Shown here piece by piece: positions 6,591-14,815 of a stretch of DNA of 20,606 bases. The translations under genes and the position numbers were made by a program. Under the pieces are notes generated by a model, which was given only the letters and a program-made list of their open reading frames with translations, made no database searches and was not told the origin of the DNA. Source of the stretch: an uncultured Clostridia bacterium (GTDB lineage Bacteria > Bacillota > Clostridia > Christensenellales > UBA1242); NCBI GenBank assembly GCA_948434855.1, contig CAOJFR010000022.1, positions 1 through 20,606 on the forward strand, given 5' to 3'. Within the stretch, counting starts at the first letter, position 1; every line of letters starts with the position of its first letter.

Positions 6591-9500
6591 TTAAATTTCC
6601 AATAATTTTTGCTCGTCTATAAAACAAATAAGCTTTTGAGTTACAACTCTTCCAAAAGCACGGCTAATTGCATCAGCATAACAATTAAGCTGAAAATTAT
6701 AGCTCCTTAATTTTTCGTCAGACGATTTTCCTGTTTTATAATCCAAAATTATCAGCTCTTCTTTGCCAACTAAAATCAGGTCAACAACACCCTGCAAAAT
6801 CATTTCTCCACCATCACGGTTTTCACCCAAAAGTGTTGACGGAACCTTTGCAAAAAATTCTCGCTCTTTTATAACCCTATATTTTCCTGCAATATTTTTA
6901 AATAGCGGAAGGCTTAACACTGCCAAAATTTTTTCTTTTAAAATTAAATCAGAATATTCTTTTGGCAGGTTTTCCAAAATTTCACTAACTTGTTTTTCAA
7001 CATTTTGCAAATCAAAAAAATCAATTTTTTCAAAAACTTTGTGATATGCCGTTCCACGCTCTGCCGAAGATTTAACAAACTCTTCGCTAAGCTTTTCCAT
7101 TCTGCTTTCATATTCATCATCAATGTCAAAATTAGAAATTTTCAAAATTTTTGACACAGATGTTTTTAGCGGAACATTAGCCAAACTTTCATAGCCATAT
7201 TTAAATTCAATAGGCTTGTTATTTTCATTTAAATTTCCCTTGCCGTTTAACAAAAGTTGCTTAATTTGCTTTTTGCATGAACCTTCAAAATCTGAAATTA
7301 AGTAGGTTTCAAAATTCAAATTTTCATCATGCTTTCCACTAAGCTCAGAAAAAATTATTGGCTCAAACCAATTTATATAAGCTGACGGCCTTTCAGGAAA
7401 CTCCGCCTGAATTGTCTCTGAATTTTTTGAACAAATCACAAACAATTTTTCTTTAGCTCTTGTCAGTGCAACATATAAAACACGTTGTTGTTCTTCAGCA
7501 ATTTTTCGCCTTTCAATCATCCTTATCCAAGAAATTGGAATGCAAGATTTTTGAGTCCTTTTTTCTGAATCAAAATAGTTAAGTCCAACTCCAAAGTTTT
7601 TGTTAAAAAGAAGTTTGCCTCTAGCTGATGCAAAATTAATTTTGCCTTGAACGTTTATAACAAAAACATACTTAAATTCAATACCCTTAGACTTGTGAAC
7701 AGTCATCAGGCTAACTGCATCTCCGCCGCATTCGTTTTCATGAACAAATGAAAAATCTCCCATTTCAATAAAAAATTCATAAACGCCCTTTGCTGGAAGC
7801 CTGCTAATAAATTTATCAATTTCTTCATTAATTTTAACGCCATCAACTAAAAGCAAATTTATTTCATTTAATTTAAACTCTTCAATAATTTTTTTAAGCA
7901 TTTCAGAAATGCTATAAATGCCTGCATAAAACTTAAATTTATTTAATAAATTGTAAAAATTCTCAATTTTTGAAATTAAATTAGCATTTTTAAGATTTTT
8001 ATACTCAGAAAGTGCATCTACAAACTTTAGTTTTTTATTAAGCATTCTAATTTCTGCAAGTTCGCTGTCAGAAAAGTTAAATAACTTGCTTTTTAACACC
8101 TTAAACAGCAAAAAGTCATCAACGCAAAATGACGCAAGCTTGGCAAAGTTAACAAGTTCCTGAATATAATTTCGGCTCATCATATCATACTTATCGTCAG
8201 CAGAAATTGGAAGACCTAGACTGTTAAGCTCTTCAATAAATTTTGCTGTTTTTGCATTTCTAGAAAAAACCAAAACTGCAAAATCTGAAAAGGTTGCATT
8301 TTTATCTTCGCTCATAATTTCAACAATTTTGCTTGCAACAAGCTTTGCTTCACACACAATGCTGGCAGTATCAATGTCAACAGTTTGTTCATGATTTTTA
8401 ACAGAATAAACTTGGTTTCTCCAAACCTCTTGAGACTTTTCTTTTGCTGTGTCAATAAAGCAAATGTTTGCACTGTTTTGCCTATCATAATTATTTTCAC
8501 CAGCAATAAAACAAGATTCTTTTGCATAGTCAATTTCACCAAAATTTTCAGTCATAACACCAGAAAAAACTCTGTCAACAAACTTCAAAATATTCTTGTC
8601 ACTTCTAAAATTTGAGTTCAGTTTTATTGCTCTGCAAAACTCTTTTCCTGAAGAATATTGCCTATATTTTTGCAAAAATATTTCAGGGTCACAAAGCCTA
8701 AATCTATAAATGCTTTGCTTCAAATCACCAACCAAAAACAAATTGTTTTCACCGGCAATCATGCTTATAATTTTTTCCTGAACGGCATTAATGTCTTGAT
8801 ATTCATCAACAAAAATATATCTATACTTTTCTTTAACAGTTTTCAAAATTTCTTTGTTTTGCAAAATTTTATAAGCAAATTTTTCAAGGTCATTAAAATC
8901 TAATCCATTAACTTCTCTTTTAAGTTTTGCATAAATTTCCTGAAACATTATTGTTAAATTAAAAAGTTTAACAACATCAGCCTTCGCTTTTTTCATGCCA
9001 AAAGCAAGCTCACTTTCATCTGACGAAACAAAGTTCTCTTTAAAGTTTTCAATTTCTGACTTAATTTTTTTATTCAAAAAGATTGCCTTCTCAGAAAGGT
9101 GCTGATGTTCTTTGGCAACAACCGGAAGGTTGTCAAAAACAATTTCAAAAGCAGCCTTTGCATTGCTCAAAAATCCAGCACTCGTTTTAATGGCTCTAAT
9201 TTTGCTGCTAAGATTAATAAAGTGGTTATAATATTTTTCTGAGCCAGCTTCTAAACAAATTTTTGCAAACTCATCTGCCTCTTTAGCAAGCGAAACCACT
9301 CTTAAAGAAACATAGCTATTAATGTGGTTTGCACAAACATTTTTGTTTAGGTCAAAATTATATGAAGCAAGCAACGTTTCATCAAACCAAGCCTTGCCAT
9401 CAATATGAGAATCAAGATATTCAGAAAATTTAATAATTGTCTGCCTAAATTCTGAATCTTGTCTGTTTTTGCTAAAGATATCCAAAACTTCAAAAAAGTC

Positions 9501-9944
9501 TGCATCGTCTTCTTTTTCTTTTTTTTCTATCAGCAAGTCTAGTGCCCTATTTTTAAAATAGTGCGATTCCAACTCGTCAACAATATGATAATTAGGGTCT
9601 ACCTGAATTTCATAAAAATAAGAAGAAACTAATCGTGAATAAAAACTGTGAAGGTCAGAAATATCACTGGTTGCAACAGCATCAATTTGTTCAAGCACAA
9701 AGTCGCTCTGTTCGCATTCCATAAGTTTGTTTACAATTTTTTTCTTCATGTCGTCAGCACTGGTCTTGGTGAATGTAACAATCAAAAAATTTGTTATAGG
9801 AACTTTTTCTTTAATCACAAGGTCAACAATTCGCTTTGTCATAGTAAAAGTTTTTCCACTTCCTGCAGACGCACTAACAAGCAAATTATTGCCTCTGTCT
9901 TCAATCGCAGCACTTTGTTCTTCCGTCCATTTAATTGTTTCCAT
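6591..9944 (-). CDS. addA: AddA, helicase-nuclease subunit of the AddAB recombination complex
   Basis: AddA and AddB process DNA double-strand ends for RecA-dependent repair, the Gram-positive counterpart of RecBCD. The 1117-residue protein is close to the usual 1200. It has UvrD-type helicase motifs in order: Walker A SASAGSGKT (about 24-32), motif II DEYQD (about 380-384), GDLKQSIYRFR (about 406-416), MTVHKSKGIEF near 750 and LYVALTRAKEK near 828. A C-terminal RecB-type PD-(D/E)XK nuclease is marked by LILVGKEELIILDYKTGK (DYKTGK near 1068). ATG at 9942-9944 is chosen because GGAGGTG (9948-9954) lies 3 nt upstream and METIKWTEEQ matches family N-termini; a TTG at 9960-9962 is also in frame. 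The start overlaps the end of addB by 14 bp, implying coupled translation. All catalytic motifs are intact. Confidence 0.97.
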   Translation of the reverse strand: METIKWTEEQSAAIEDRGNNLLVSASAGSGKTFTMTKRIVDLVIKEKVPITNFLIVTFTKTSADDMKKKIVNKLMECEQSDFVLEQIDAVATSDISDLHSFYSRLVSSYFYEIQVDPNYHIVDELESHYFKNRALDLLIEKKEKEDDADFFEVLDIFSKNRQDSEFRQTIIKFSEYLDSHIDGKAWFDETLLASYNFDLNKNVCANHINSYVSLRVVSLAKEADEFAKICLEAGSEKYYNHFINLSSKIRAIKTSAGFLSNAKAAFEIVFDNLPVVAKEHQHLSEKAIFLNKKIKSEIENFKENFVSSDESELAFGMKKAKADVVKLFNLTIMFQEIYAKLKREVNGLDFNDLEKFAYKILQNKEILKTVKEKYRYIFVDEYQDINAVQEKIISMIAGENNLFLVGDLKQSIYRFRLCDPEIFLQKYRQYSSGKEFCRAIKLNSNFRSDKNILKFVDRVFSGVMTENFGEIDYAKESCFIAGENNYDRQNSANICFIDTAKEKSQEVWRNQVYSVKNHEQTVDIDTASIVCEAKLVASKIVEIMSEDKNATFSDFAVLVFSRNAKTAKFIEELNSLGLPISADDKYDMMSRNYIQELVNFAKLASFCVDDFLLFKVLKSKLFNFSDSELAEIRMLNKKLKFVDALSEYKNLKNANLISKIENFYNLLNKFKFYAGIYSISEMLKKIIEEFKLNEINLLLVDGVKINEEIDKFISRLPAKGVYEFFIEMGDFSFVHENECGGDAVSLMTVHKSKGIEFKYVFVINVQGKINFASARGKLLFNKNFGVGLNYFDSEKRTQKSCIPISWIRMIERRKIAEEQQRVLYVALTRAKEKLFVICSKNSETIQAEFPERPSAYINWFEPIIFSELSGKHDENLNFETYLISDFEGSCKKQIKQLLLNGKGNLNENNKPIEFKYGYESLANVPLKTSVSKILKISNFDIDDEYESRMEKLSEEFVKSSAERGTAYHKVFEKIDFFDLQNVEKQVSEILENLPKEYSDLILKEKILAVLSLPLFKNIAGKYRVIKEREFFAKVPSTLLGENRDGGEMILQGVVDLILVGKEELIILDYKTGKSSDEKLRSYNFQLNCYADAISRAFGRVVTQKLICFIDEQKLLEI

Positions 9945-12900
9945 TTTCACCTCCAAGTTCAAAGCTTAGCTCATCAACTTTTTTGCCAGAAATTCTGCCA
10001 AGTGAAAATCTTGCCTTAGAAAGCCCACAAAAGCCCGAAAGCTTGCAGGTTTTGCAAGATTGTGGTTCATCGCCGCCACCAGCATCTGCCACAGGAGAAG
10101 GCTCAATATATCCAGACAAAATTTCATTGCAAGCAGTTTCACAAAGCACTTTAACATAGTCACTAAAGTTTTTAAGCTCAGCATCAGAATATCTTGCACC
10201 TCTGCCACCAAAAGAAATTTCTCCAGTTTTGCTATTAAACTTTATCGTAACAGGAACGATGCTGCTTTGAGTGTTTTCCTCAGACAATGAGCTGTCCATG
10301 TTTTTAACCACATCAATATCATCCAAAATAAATCCTGAAAGCTTATAATTTTTAATTAGGTCTTTTTCGCTTTCAGCATAATCGCTGTGCACAGGAAAAT
10401 AAAATACCCCAGCAATCTTTTTGCCTTCTGCAGAAACCGCCTGCAAATATGCTGCAAGCTGAATTTTTTGTCCCCTAAACACTAAGGCAAGGTCATTTTT
10501 TACGCTTCCAGTTTTATAATCAATAATTCTAACAAAATCACCAAAACTATCAATCCTATCAATTTTCCCCTCAAGCTTAATAGTTTTATCACCCAAAACA
10601 TTCAAACAGATTGCCTTATCTCCACCAAAAACATATTCAGTTTCAGCAAGCTTAAAGTTGCTGCAAGATTGTTCATACAAAATATATTTTGCAAGTCTAA
10701 CGCATTCTTTGTTTAAAGACAAAATGAGCGCTTTATTTTTTGTGGCATTAAATCCATTTTCTTCAGTAGCAATGCAAACAAGTTTGTTAACTTGTACTTC
10801 AAGTTCTTTTTCTGAAAGCATGGCATATTTTTTTATATCCTTTCCAAACAGCTCAACAACCCTGTGAATAATGGTTCCAATGTCTGGCAAATTAAGTTTT
10901 GAATCCTTGCTCTCCTTAAGCCTCAAACCATATAAAGCAAAAAACTTATAAGGGCAATCAAAATAAGTCTGAAGCTGGCTTATGCTTGTTTTTTCTCCAG
11001 AAAAATAAAGCTGTTTCACAAAGTCATTTTCAAACTTTGGCTCAGAAAATTCCAAGCTGTTTAAATATTCATTAAAAGGTTTGCTTAAATTGCCATAAAT
11101 TTTTTCATAAGTTTTATTAACGTCCAAAAGATTAATTTTGTCATTTAAAAACTCATTAACCTCATTGGCAAACTTTTTTTCCAAAATATCATAGTTAACA
11201 AAACTGTCAGCAGTGTAACTTTTTATTTTTATTTCTTCTCCAAAAATTTCAATAAGCTTTAAAACAATTCTGGCAACTTTGTTGTTTTTTCCACTTTCAG
11301 ATTTTTGGCTATAGCTTATAAAAAGTTTTTCAGTTGGTTCCAATAAGCTTTCATAAACTCTAAAGTTTTCACGACGATTAATATCTTTTGCAGATGGCTC
11401 AATTTTTTTGCCAATAATTTGTTTTGCCTGTTCAAGTTCTCCATCTAAAATAATTCCGCTATCATTAATTTTTTTTGGAAACTCTCCATCACTGGCACCA
11501 ACAATAAAAAGGTCTTTAATGTCATAAAATCCATCCGTATTTTCCTGAACCACCACACAATCAACTGACACTGGAGCAATATTAATTTTTGCCGCAGAAA
11601 GTCCAGATAAAAACACACCCAAAAACTCATCAGCCGAAAATTCCGTTTGCCCCAAAAATGCATCAAGTTGCAAACAAAATTTTTCTATCTTTGCAAAAAT
11701 ACAATCCGTAATTTCAGCATCAACCAAAAGATTCTGTTCTCTTTCACTCACAGCAATTTCATTTAATTTTAATTTAGCATCAAACTTTTCAAATAAAAAT
11801 TTTAGTGCCAAAATATAGTCAGCAGCAAATTTTGCATTTTGAAGCTTTTTATTAAAATCTGCAAAAAACTCTCTAAATTTCAATAAATCCGCTTGCAAAA
11901 CGCTTAATTTTTCCAAAAATTCACAGTTATTTTCACTTTCGTCGCTCTTGGCCTTTTCATAATAAGTTCTATATTTTTCAATATATTTTTCATCAGGCTC
12001 TTTCATAAACTCCAAATAGTTTGTCCCAGTTTCAGAAACATAATTAAATAGCTCTGAAAAATCATTGCAGGCAAAAAGAGGTGAAGAAATAAACTTTAAC
12101 ACCTTTTCAGCTGAAAAACGTGATAAGCAAACTTCAAAGGCAAAATTAATAAACCTCACAAAAAAGTGTGAACTAATAACTTCGCCAGAGTTCGCAAAAT
12201 AAGGAATTTTATAAAGCTCAAAACTCTGCTTAACCACAGGCAAATCCGCTTCTGCATTATTAATCAAAACGCCAATGTCTTTAAATCTTTTTCCCTCTCT
12301 AACAAGCGAAATAATTTGGCTAGCAACAAAATCGCACTCCTGTTTTTTTGTGCGTGCTTCAAAAAAGAAAACATTTCCCTTTGTCTCAGCAATGTGTTTT
12401 TCAGAAGAAAAGGCATAGTTTTGAATATTATAAAAATCTGCCGATTTAAAATCTTTAACAAATTTTGGAACATAAGGAAACCTTAGTTCATCTGCAATGT
12501 GTTTAAATTTAAAATATAATTCATTGTTTTGAATATGCCTGTTTTTTCTGTTTTCATTAAAATAAACCGATGAAAAAATAATAGACTTAGCATTTACAGC
12601 AAGGTCTTTTAAAACCCTCTGCATTTCAGTTGTAATGTTGTCAAAGCCAACAATATAAATATCAGAGTCATGAATCAATTCGCTATTTTTTGAAAAGTCA
12701 GACAAAAGTGACAGCCTGCCAAAGTCGTCATAAAGTTCATTTCCAAGAGCCTTTTCATATTCAGAATAAATTAAAATAATGTCTGCCAGCTTAACTTTAA
12801 GAGAACCCCTTTCAGACTGCATTGCAAGTTCAAGGTCTTTTGCAGAAACTTCACTAGACTTTAGCTGAGCAATGGTCTCATACATTTTTTCAGCAAAACC

Positions 12901-13239
12901 AATTGTTTTTGCTGTTTTTTTATAGCATGAAAGTTTAGAAATATTATCATAAATAATTTTTCTAAGCAGCATAACGCAGGCTTGTTTGCCAACAAACTTT
13001 TCAGGGTCAAATCCACCAAGCCTGTCCAAAAGCCTAACAAAGCTATAAACATAAACATTGGCAAAGCTTCCCCTGCTAGAAAGATTTAAAAGTTCTTTTT
13101 CAATAATAATAGATTTTGTTTCAGGCACAATAACAATATGAGAGCCAAAAATATCGCTCTCAGCATTTTTTGCAATGGTTTTAAGAGTTGCAGTTGTTGC
13201 ACCCTTGGTTGTATCTGACAAAATAAAATCTATCTTCAT
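9931..13239 (-). CDS. addB: AddB, nuclease and Chi-scanning subunit of AddAB with 4Fe-4S motif
   Basis: The 1102-residue protein matches AddB/RexB in length and layout. A helicase-like body is followed by a RecB-family nuclease domain with GKIDRID and VRIIDYKTG (near 908). The iron-sulfur cysteines are visible: one in YFDCPYKFF (near 761) and a CKTCKLSGFC cluster near 1060, the C-x2-C-x5-C spacing of B. subtilis AddB. The cluster pins the nuclease domain and is needed for DNA-end binding. The N-terminal ATP loop is degenerate: instead of GxxGxGKT there is SDTTKGATT (residues 8-16), so AddB itself probably does not hydrolyse ATP. The ATG at 13237-13239 follows GGAG (13246-13249); an in-frame TTG lies 12 nt upstream. 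It is the first gene of the run, with its own promoter. Confidence 0.96.
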   Translation of the reverse strand: MKIDFILSDTTKGATTATLKTIAKNAESDIFGSHIVIVPETKSIIIEKELLNLSSRGSFANVYVYSFVRLLDRLGGFDPEKFVGKQACVMLLRKIIYDNISKLSCYKKTAKTIGFAEKMYETIAQLKSSEVSAKDLELAMQSERGSLKVKLADIILIYSEYEKALGNELYDDFGRLSLLSDFSKNSELIHDSDIYIVGFDNITTEMQRVLKDLAVNAKSIIFSSVYFNENRKNRHIQNNELYFKFKHIADELRFPYVPKFVKDFKSADFYNIQNYAFSSEKHIAETKGNVFFFEARTKKQECDFVASQIISLVREGKRFKDIGVLINNAEADLPVVKQSFELYKIPYFANSGEVISSHFFVRFINFAFEVCLSRFSAEKVLKFISSPLFACNDFSELFNYVSETGTNYLEFMKEPDEKYIEKYRTYYEKAKSDESENNCEFLEKLSVLQADLLKFREFFADFNKKLQNAKFAADYILALKFLFEKFDAKLKLNEIAVSEREQNLLVDAEITDCIFAKIEKFCLQLDAFLGQTEFSADEFLGVFLSGLSAAKINIAPVSVDCVVVQENTDGFYDIKDLFIVGASDGEFPKKINDSGIILDGELEQAKQIIGKKIEPSAKDINRRENFRVYESLLEPTEKLFISYSQKSESGKNNKVARIVLKLIEIFGEEIKIKSYTADSFVNYDILEKKFANEVNEFLNDKINLLDVNKTYEKIYGNLSKPFNEYLNSLEFSEPKFENDFVKQLYFSGEKTSISQLQTYFDCPYKFFALYGLRLKESKDSKLNLPDIGTIIHRVVELFGKDIKKYAMLSEKELEVQVNKLVCIATEENGFNATKNKALILSLNKECVRLAKYILYEQSCSNFKLAETEYVFGGDKAICLNVLGDKTIKLEGKIDRIDSFGDFVRIIDYKTGSVKNDLALVFRGQKIQLAAYLQAVSAEGKKIAGVFYFPVHSDYAESEKDLIKNYKLSGFILDDIDVVKNMDSSLSEENTQSSIVPVTIKFNSKTGEISFGGRGARYSDAELKNFSDYVKVLCETACNEILSGYIEPSPVADAGGGDEPQSCKTCKLSGFCGLSKARFSLGRISGKKVDELSFELGGENGNN

Positions 13240-13255
13240 TTGTATCTCCAACTTT

Positions 13256-13284
13256 ATTTTACACTTTTTTTATTTATATTTCAA
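13256..13284 (-). promoter_or_regulatory. addB promoter
   Basis: TTGAAA (13279-13284) and TAAAAT (13256-13261) are 17 bp apart on the minus strand. The predicted leader is only about 10 nt. The -35 overlaps the left end of the 39-bp palindrome. Confidence 0.6.
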
Positions 13285-13319
13285 CAACAATTTGAATTAA
13301 AAATTCAGGTTGTTGTTGA
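13281..13319. promoter_or_regulatory. 39-bp interrupted palindrome between divergent promoters (candidate operator)
   Basis: TCAACAACAA (13281-13290) is perfectly complementary to TTGTTGTTGA (13310-13319). After a 2x2 mismatch, TGAATT (13293-13298) pairs with AATTCA (13302-13307) around an AAA centre. Its ends coincide with the -35 boxes of addB and the protease gene. There is no U run and both flanking genes point away, so it is not a terminator. A dimeric regulator site is the likeliest reading. Confidence 0.6.
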
Positions 13320-13344
13320 CTATTTTTTCGCAATACTTTAAACT
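13316..13344 (+). promoter_or_regulatory. Promoter of the YugP-type protease gene
   Basis: TTGACT (13316-13321) and TAAACT (13339-13344) are 17 bp apart. AGGAG (13351-13355) follows, 7 nt before the ATG at 13363. The -35 overlaps the right end of the palindrome. Confidence 0.65.
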
Positions 13345-13362
13345 GATAATAGGAGAACACTA

Positions 13363-14091
13363 ATGGAATGGTATATTGTTTATATAGTAATGTCATTATT
13401 AATAATTCCTTGCCTAATTCTTGGCAGCTTCAGCAATGCAAGGGTAAACGCAGTTTTTGATAAAAGCTCTAAAATTTTATCAAGAAAAGGCATAACCTCG
13501 TGTGAGCTGGCAGAACAAATGCTGTCTCACGCGGGCATAGATGATGTTTCTATTGCAGAAATAAATGGAAAACTTTCAGATTGCTACGACTCTAAACATA
13601 AGGTTGTAAAACTTTCAACCAGCGTCATAAGGTCATCATCAGTTGCAGCACTTGGCATAACTGCTCACGAAATTGGTCACGCTGTTCAAGACCATAAAAA
13701 AATGTGGCTGTTTAGATTCAGGCAAACATTTGTGCCAATAGTAAATTTGGTTTCAAGAGCCTTTGTTCCATTAATTGTTGTAGGAACTCTTCTTAGCTTT
13801 GCATTTTATTTGCCAATGGTTGGAAACATAATCTGCTGGATTAGTGCAGGGCTTTATGGCTTAAGTTTTTTGTTTTATTTAATCACATTGCCGCTAGAGC
13901 GTGATGCATCAAAAAAAGCACTTCAATTGCTTGAAGAGTTAAATGCCCTCGATAATGATGAGCTATACACTGCAAAAGCGGTGCTAAGAACGGCACTATA
14001 CACCTATCTTTCAGCATTCACAATATCACTGGTATATTTCCTTAAAGCGCTAAGTTTTGCTTTCATGGTTGCAGGCGAAAGGGACAGATAA
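13363..14091 (+). CDS. YugP-type integral-membrane zinc metallopeptidase
   Basis: A 242-residue protein of the neutral zinc metallopeptidase family (Pfam Zn_peptidase_2, like B. subtilis YugP). The zinc-binding and catalytic motif is HEIGH (102-106) within ITAHEIGHAVQD. The segment LPLERDASKKAL (176-187) carries the conserved acidic region, often written EFDAS, expected to supply the third ligand. Hydrophobic segments at about 2-22, 123-150, 156-176 and 212-235 place it in the membrane. The substrate is unknown; family members are assumed to act in membrane-protein quality control. It is a single gene, divergent from addB, with which it shares a palindromic intergenic region, and it ends in a strong terminator overlapping its stop codon. 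Confidence 0.92.
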   Translation: MEWYIVYIVMSLLIIPCLILGSFSNARVNAVFDKSSKILSRKGITSCELAEQMLSHAGIDDVSIAEINGKLSDCYDSKHKVVKLSTSVIRSSSVAALGITAHEIGHAVQDHKKMWLFRFRQTFVPIVNLVSRAFVPLIVVGTLLSFAFYLPMVGNIICWISAGLYGLSFLFYLITLPLERDASKKALQLLEELNALDNDELYTAKAVLRTALYTYLSAFTISLVYFLKALSFAFMVAGERDR

Positions 14092-14116
14092 AAAAAGAGC
14101 GACCCCGCTCTTTTTT
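14091..14116 (+). terminator. Bidirectional terminator between the protease gene and LRR gene 2
   Basis: An 11-bp stem (AAAAAAGAGCG, loop ACCC, CGCTCTTTTTT) is followed by T's on the plus strand and, through its A run, by U's on the minus strand. It abuts the stops of both convergent genes. Confidence 0.9.
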
Positions 14117-14815
14117 TTATTCTCTTGTCCAAACAGAGGCATTATAAGTTGATACCAAATAAGTTGCATTTTGTGAAGTATTAGTCAAATTAACTATAAC
14201 ATCTCCTGCCTTCCATCCACTTGTGTTAGCAAAGCTAACAGATGTTAGTGCTGTGCAACCAAAAAATGCTTTGCTACCAATTTTAACAACATTACTTGGA
14301 AAACCAACTCTGCTAATAGCACTGCAATCATAAAAAGCTTTTTCTCCAATCGTTGTCAAGCCACTTGGAAAACTAATTCCCGCTAAATTTTTGCAACCCA
14401 TAAATGCCATATCCCCAATTGTTTTTAAGCCACTTGGAAGATCAATTGAAGTTAAACTCTTACAACCCATAAATGCACCTTCTCCAATTCTCTCATAACA
14501 TTTTCCCATGTCAAAATTTAATATACGAATGCTTTTAAGTTTAACGCAACCACCAAATGTACTATCTGGAATGCCATTTAAGTCTGACTGGAACATTATA
14601 GATTCCAAATTTGAACAGCTAAAGAAAACGCCTGTTCCCATCTCAACTATATCAACAGGAAGAATAACATTTTTTAAACTGCTGCAACCTTGAAAAGCGG
14701 CATTACCAAGTTTATAGCAATATGAAAAATTTAATTTGCTTATTTGGTTACATCTAATAAAAGCCGCTTCTTCAATTTCCCTAGCACTCAAATTTAATGA
14801 TGTCAACCCCAGCAT
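14117..14815 (-). CDS. LRR gene 2, 3' part: leucine-rich repeats after a frameshift
   Basis: These 232 codons continue LRR gene 2 in the -1 frame. They encode about eight LRR_5 units (AFxGCxxLTSIxLPSGLxTIG type) and a C-terminal cap (SGWKAGDVIVNL ... YLVSTYNASVWTRE) common in BspA-like proteins. The apparent ATG (14813-14815) has no ribosome site and a TGA lies 3 nt upstream in this frame, so it is probably not an independent gene. Joining the frames across GGGG at 14805-14812 gives DGCWGLTSLNL, a perfect repeat junction, and a protein of about 700 residues. The part is real coding sequence; separate expression is unlikely. Confidence 0.8.
   Translation of the reverse strand: MLGLTSLNLSAREIEEAAFIRCNQISKLNFSYCYKLGNAAFQGCSSLKNVILPVDIVEMGTGVFFSCSNLESIMFQSDLNGIPDSTFGGCVKLKSIRILNFDMGKCYERIGEGAFMGCKSLTSIDLPSGLKTIGDMAFMGCKNLAGISFPSGLTTIGEKAFYDCSAISRVGFPSNVVKIGSKAFFGCTALTSVSFANTSGWKAGDVIVNLTNTSQNATYLVSTYNASVWTRE

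Noticed and set aside
14805..14812. Programmed -1 ribosomal frameshift as the default explanation for LRR gene 2
   Set aside because: No X_XXY_YYZ heptamer, no strong upstream SD-like stimulator and no obvious downstream structure; kept only as a lesser alternative to a lost base.
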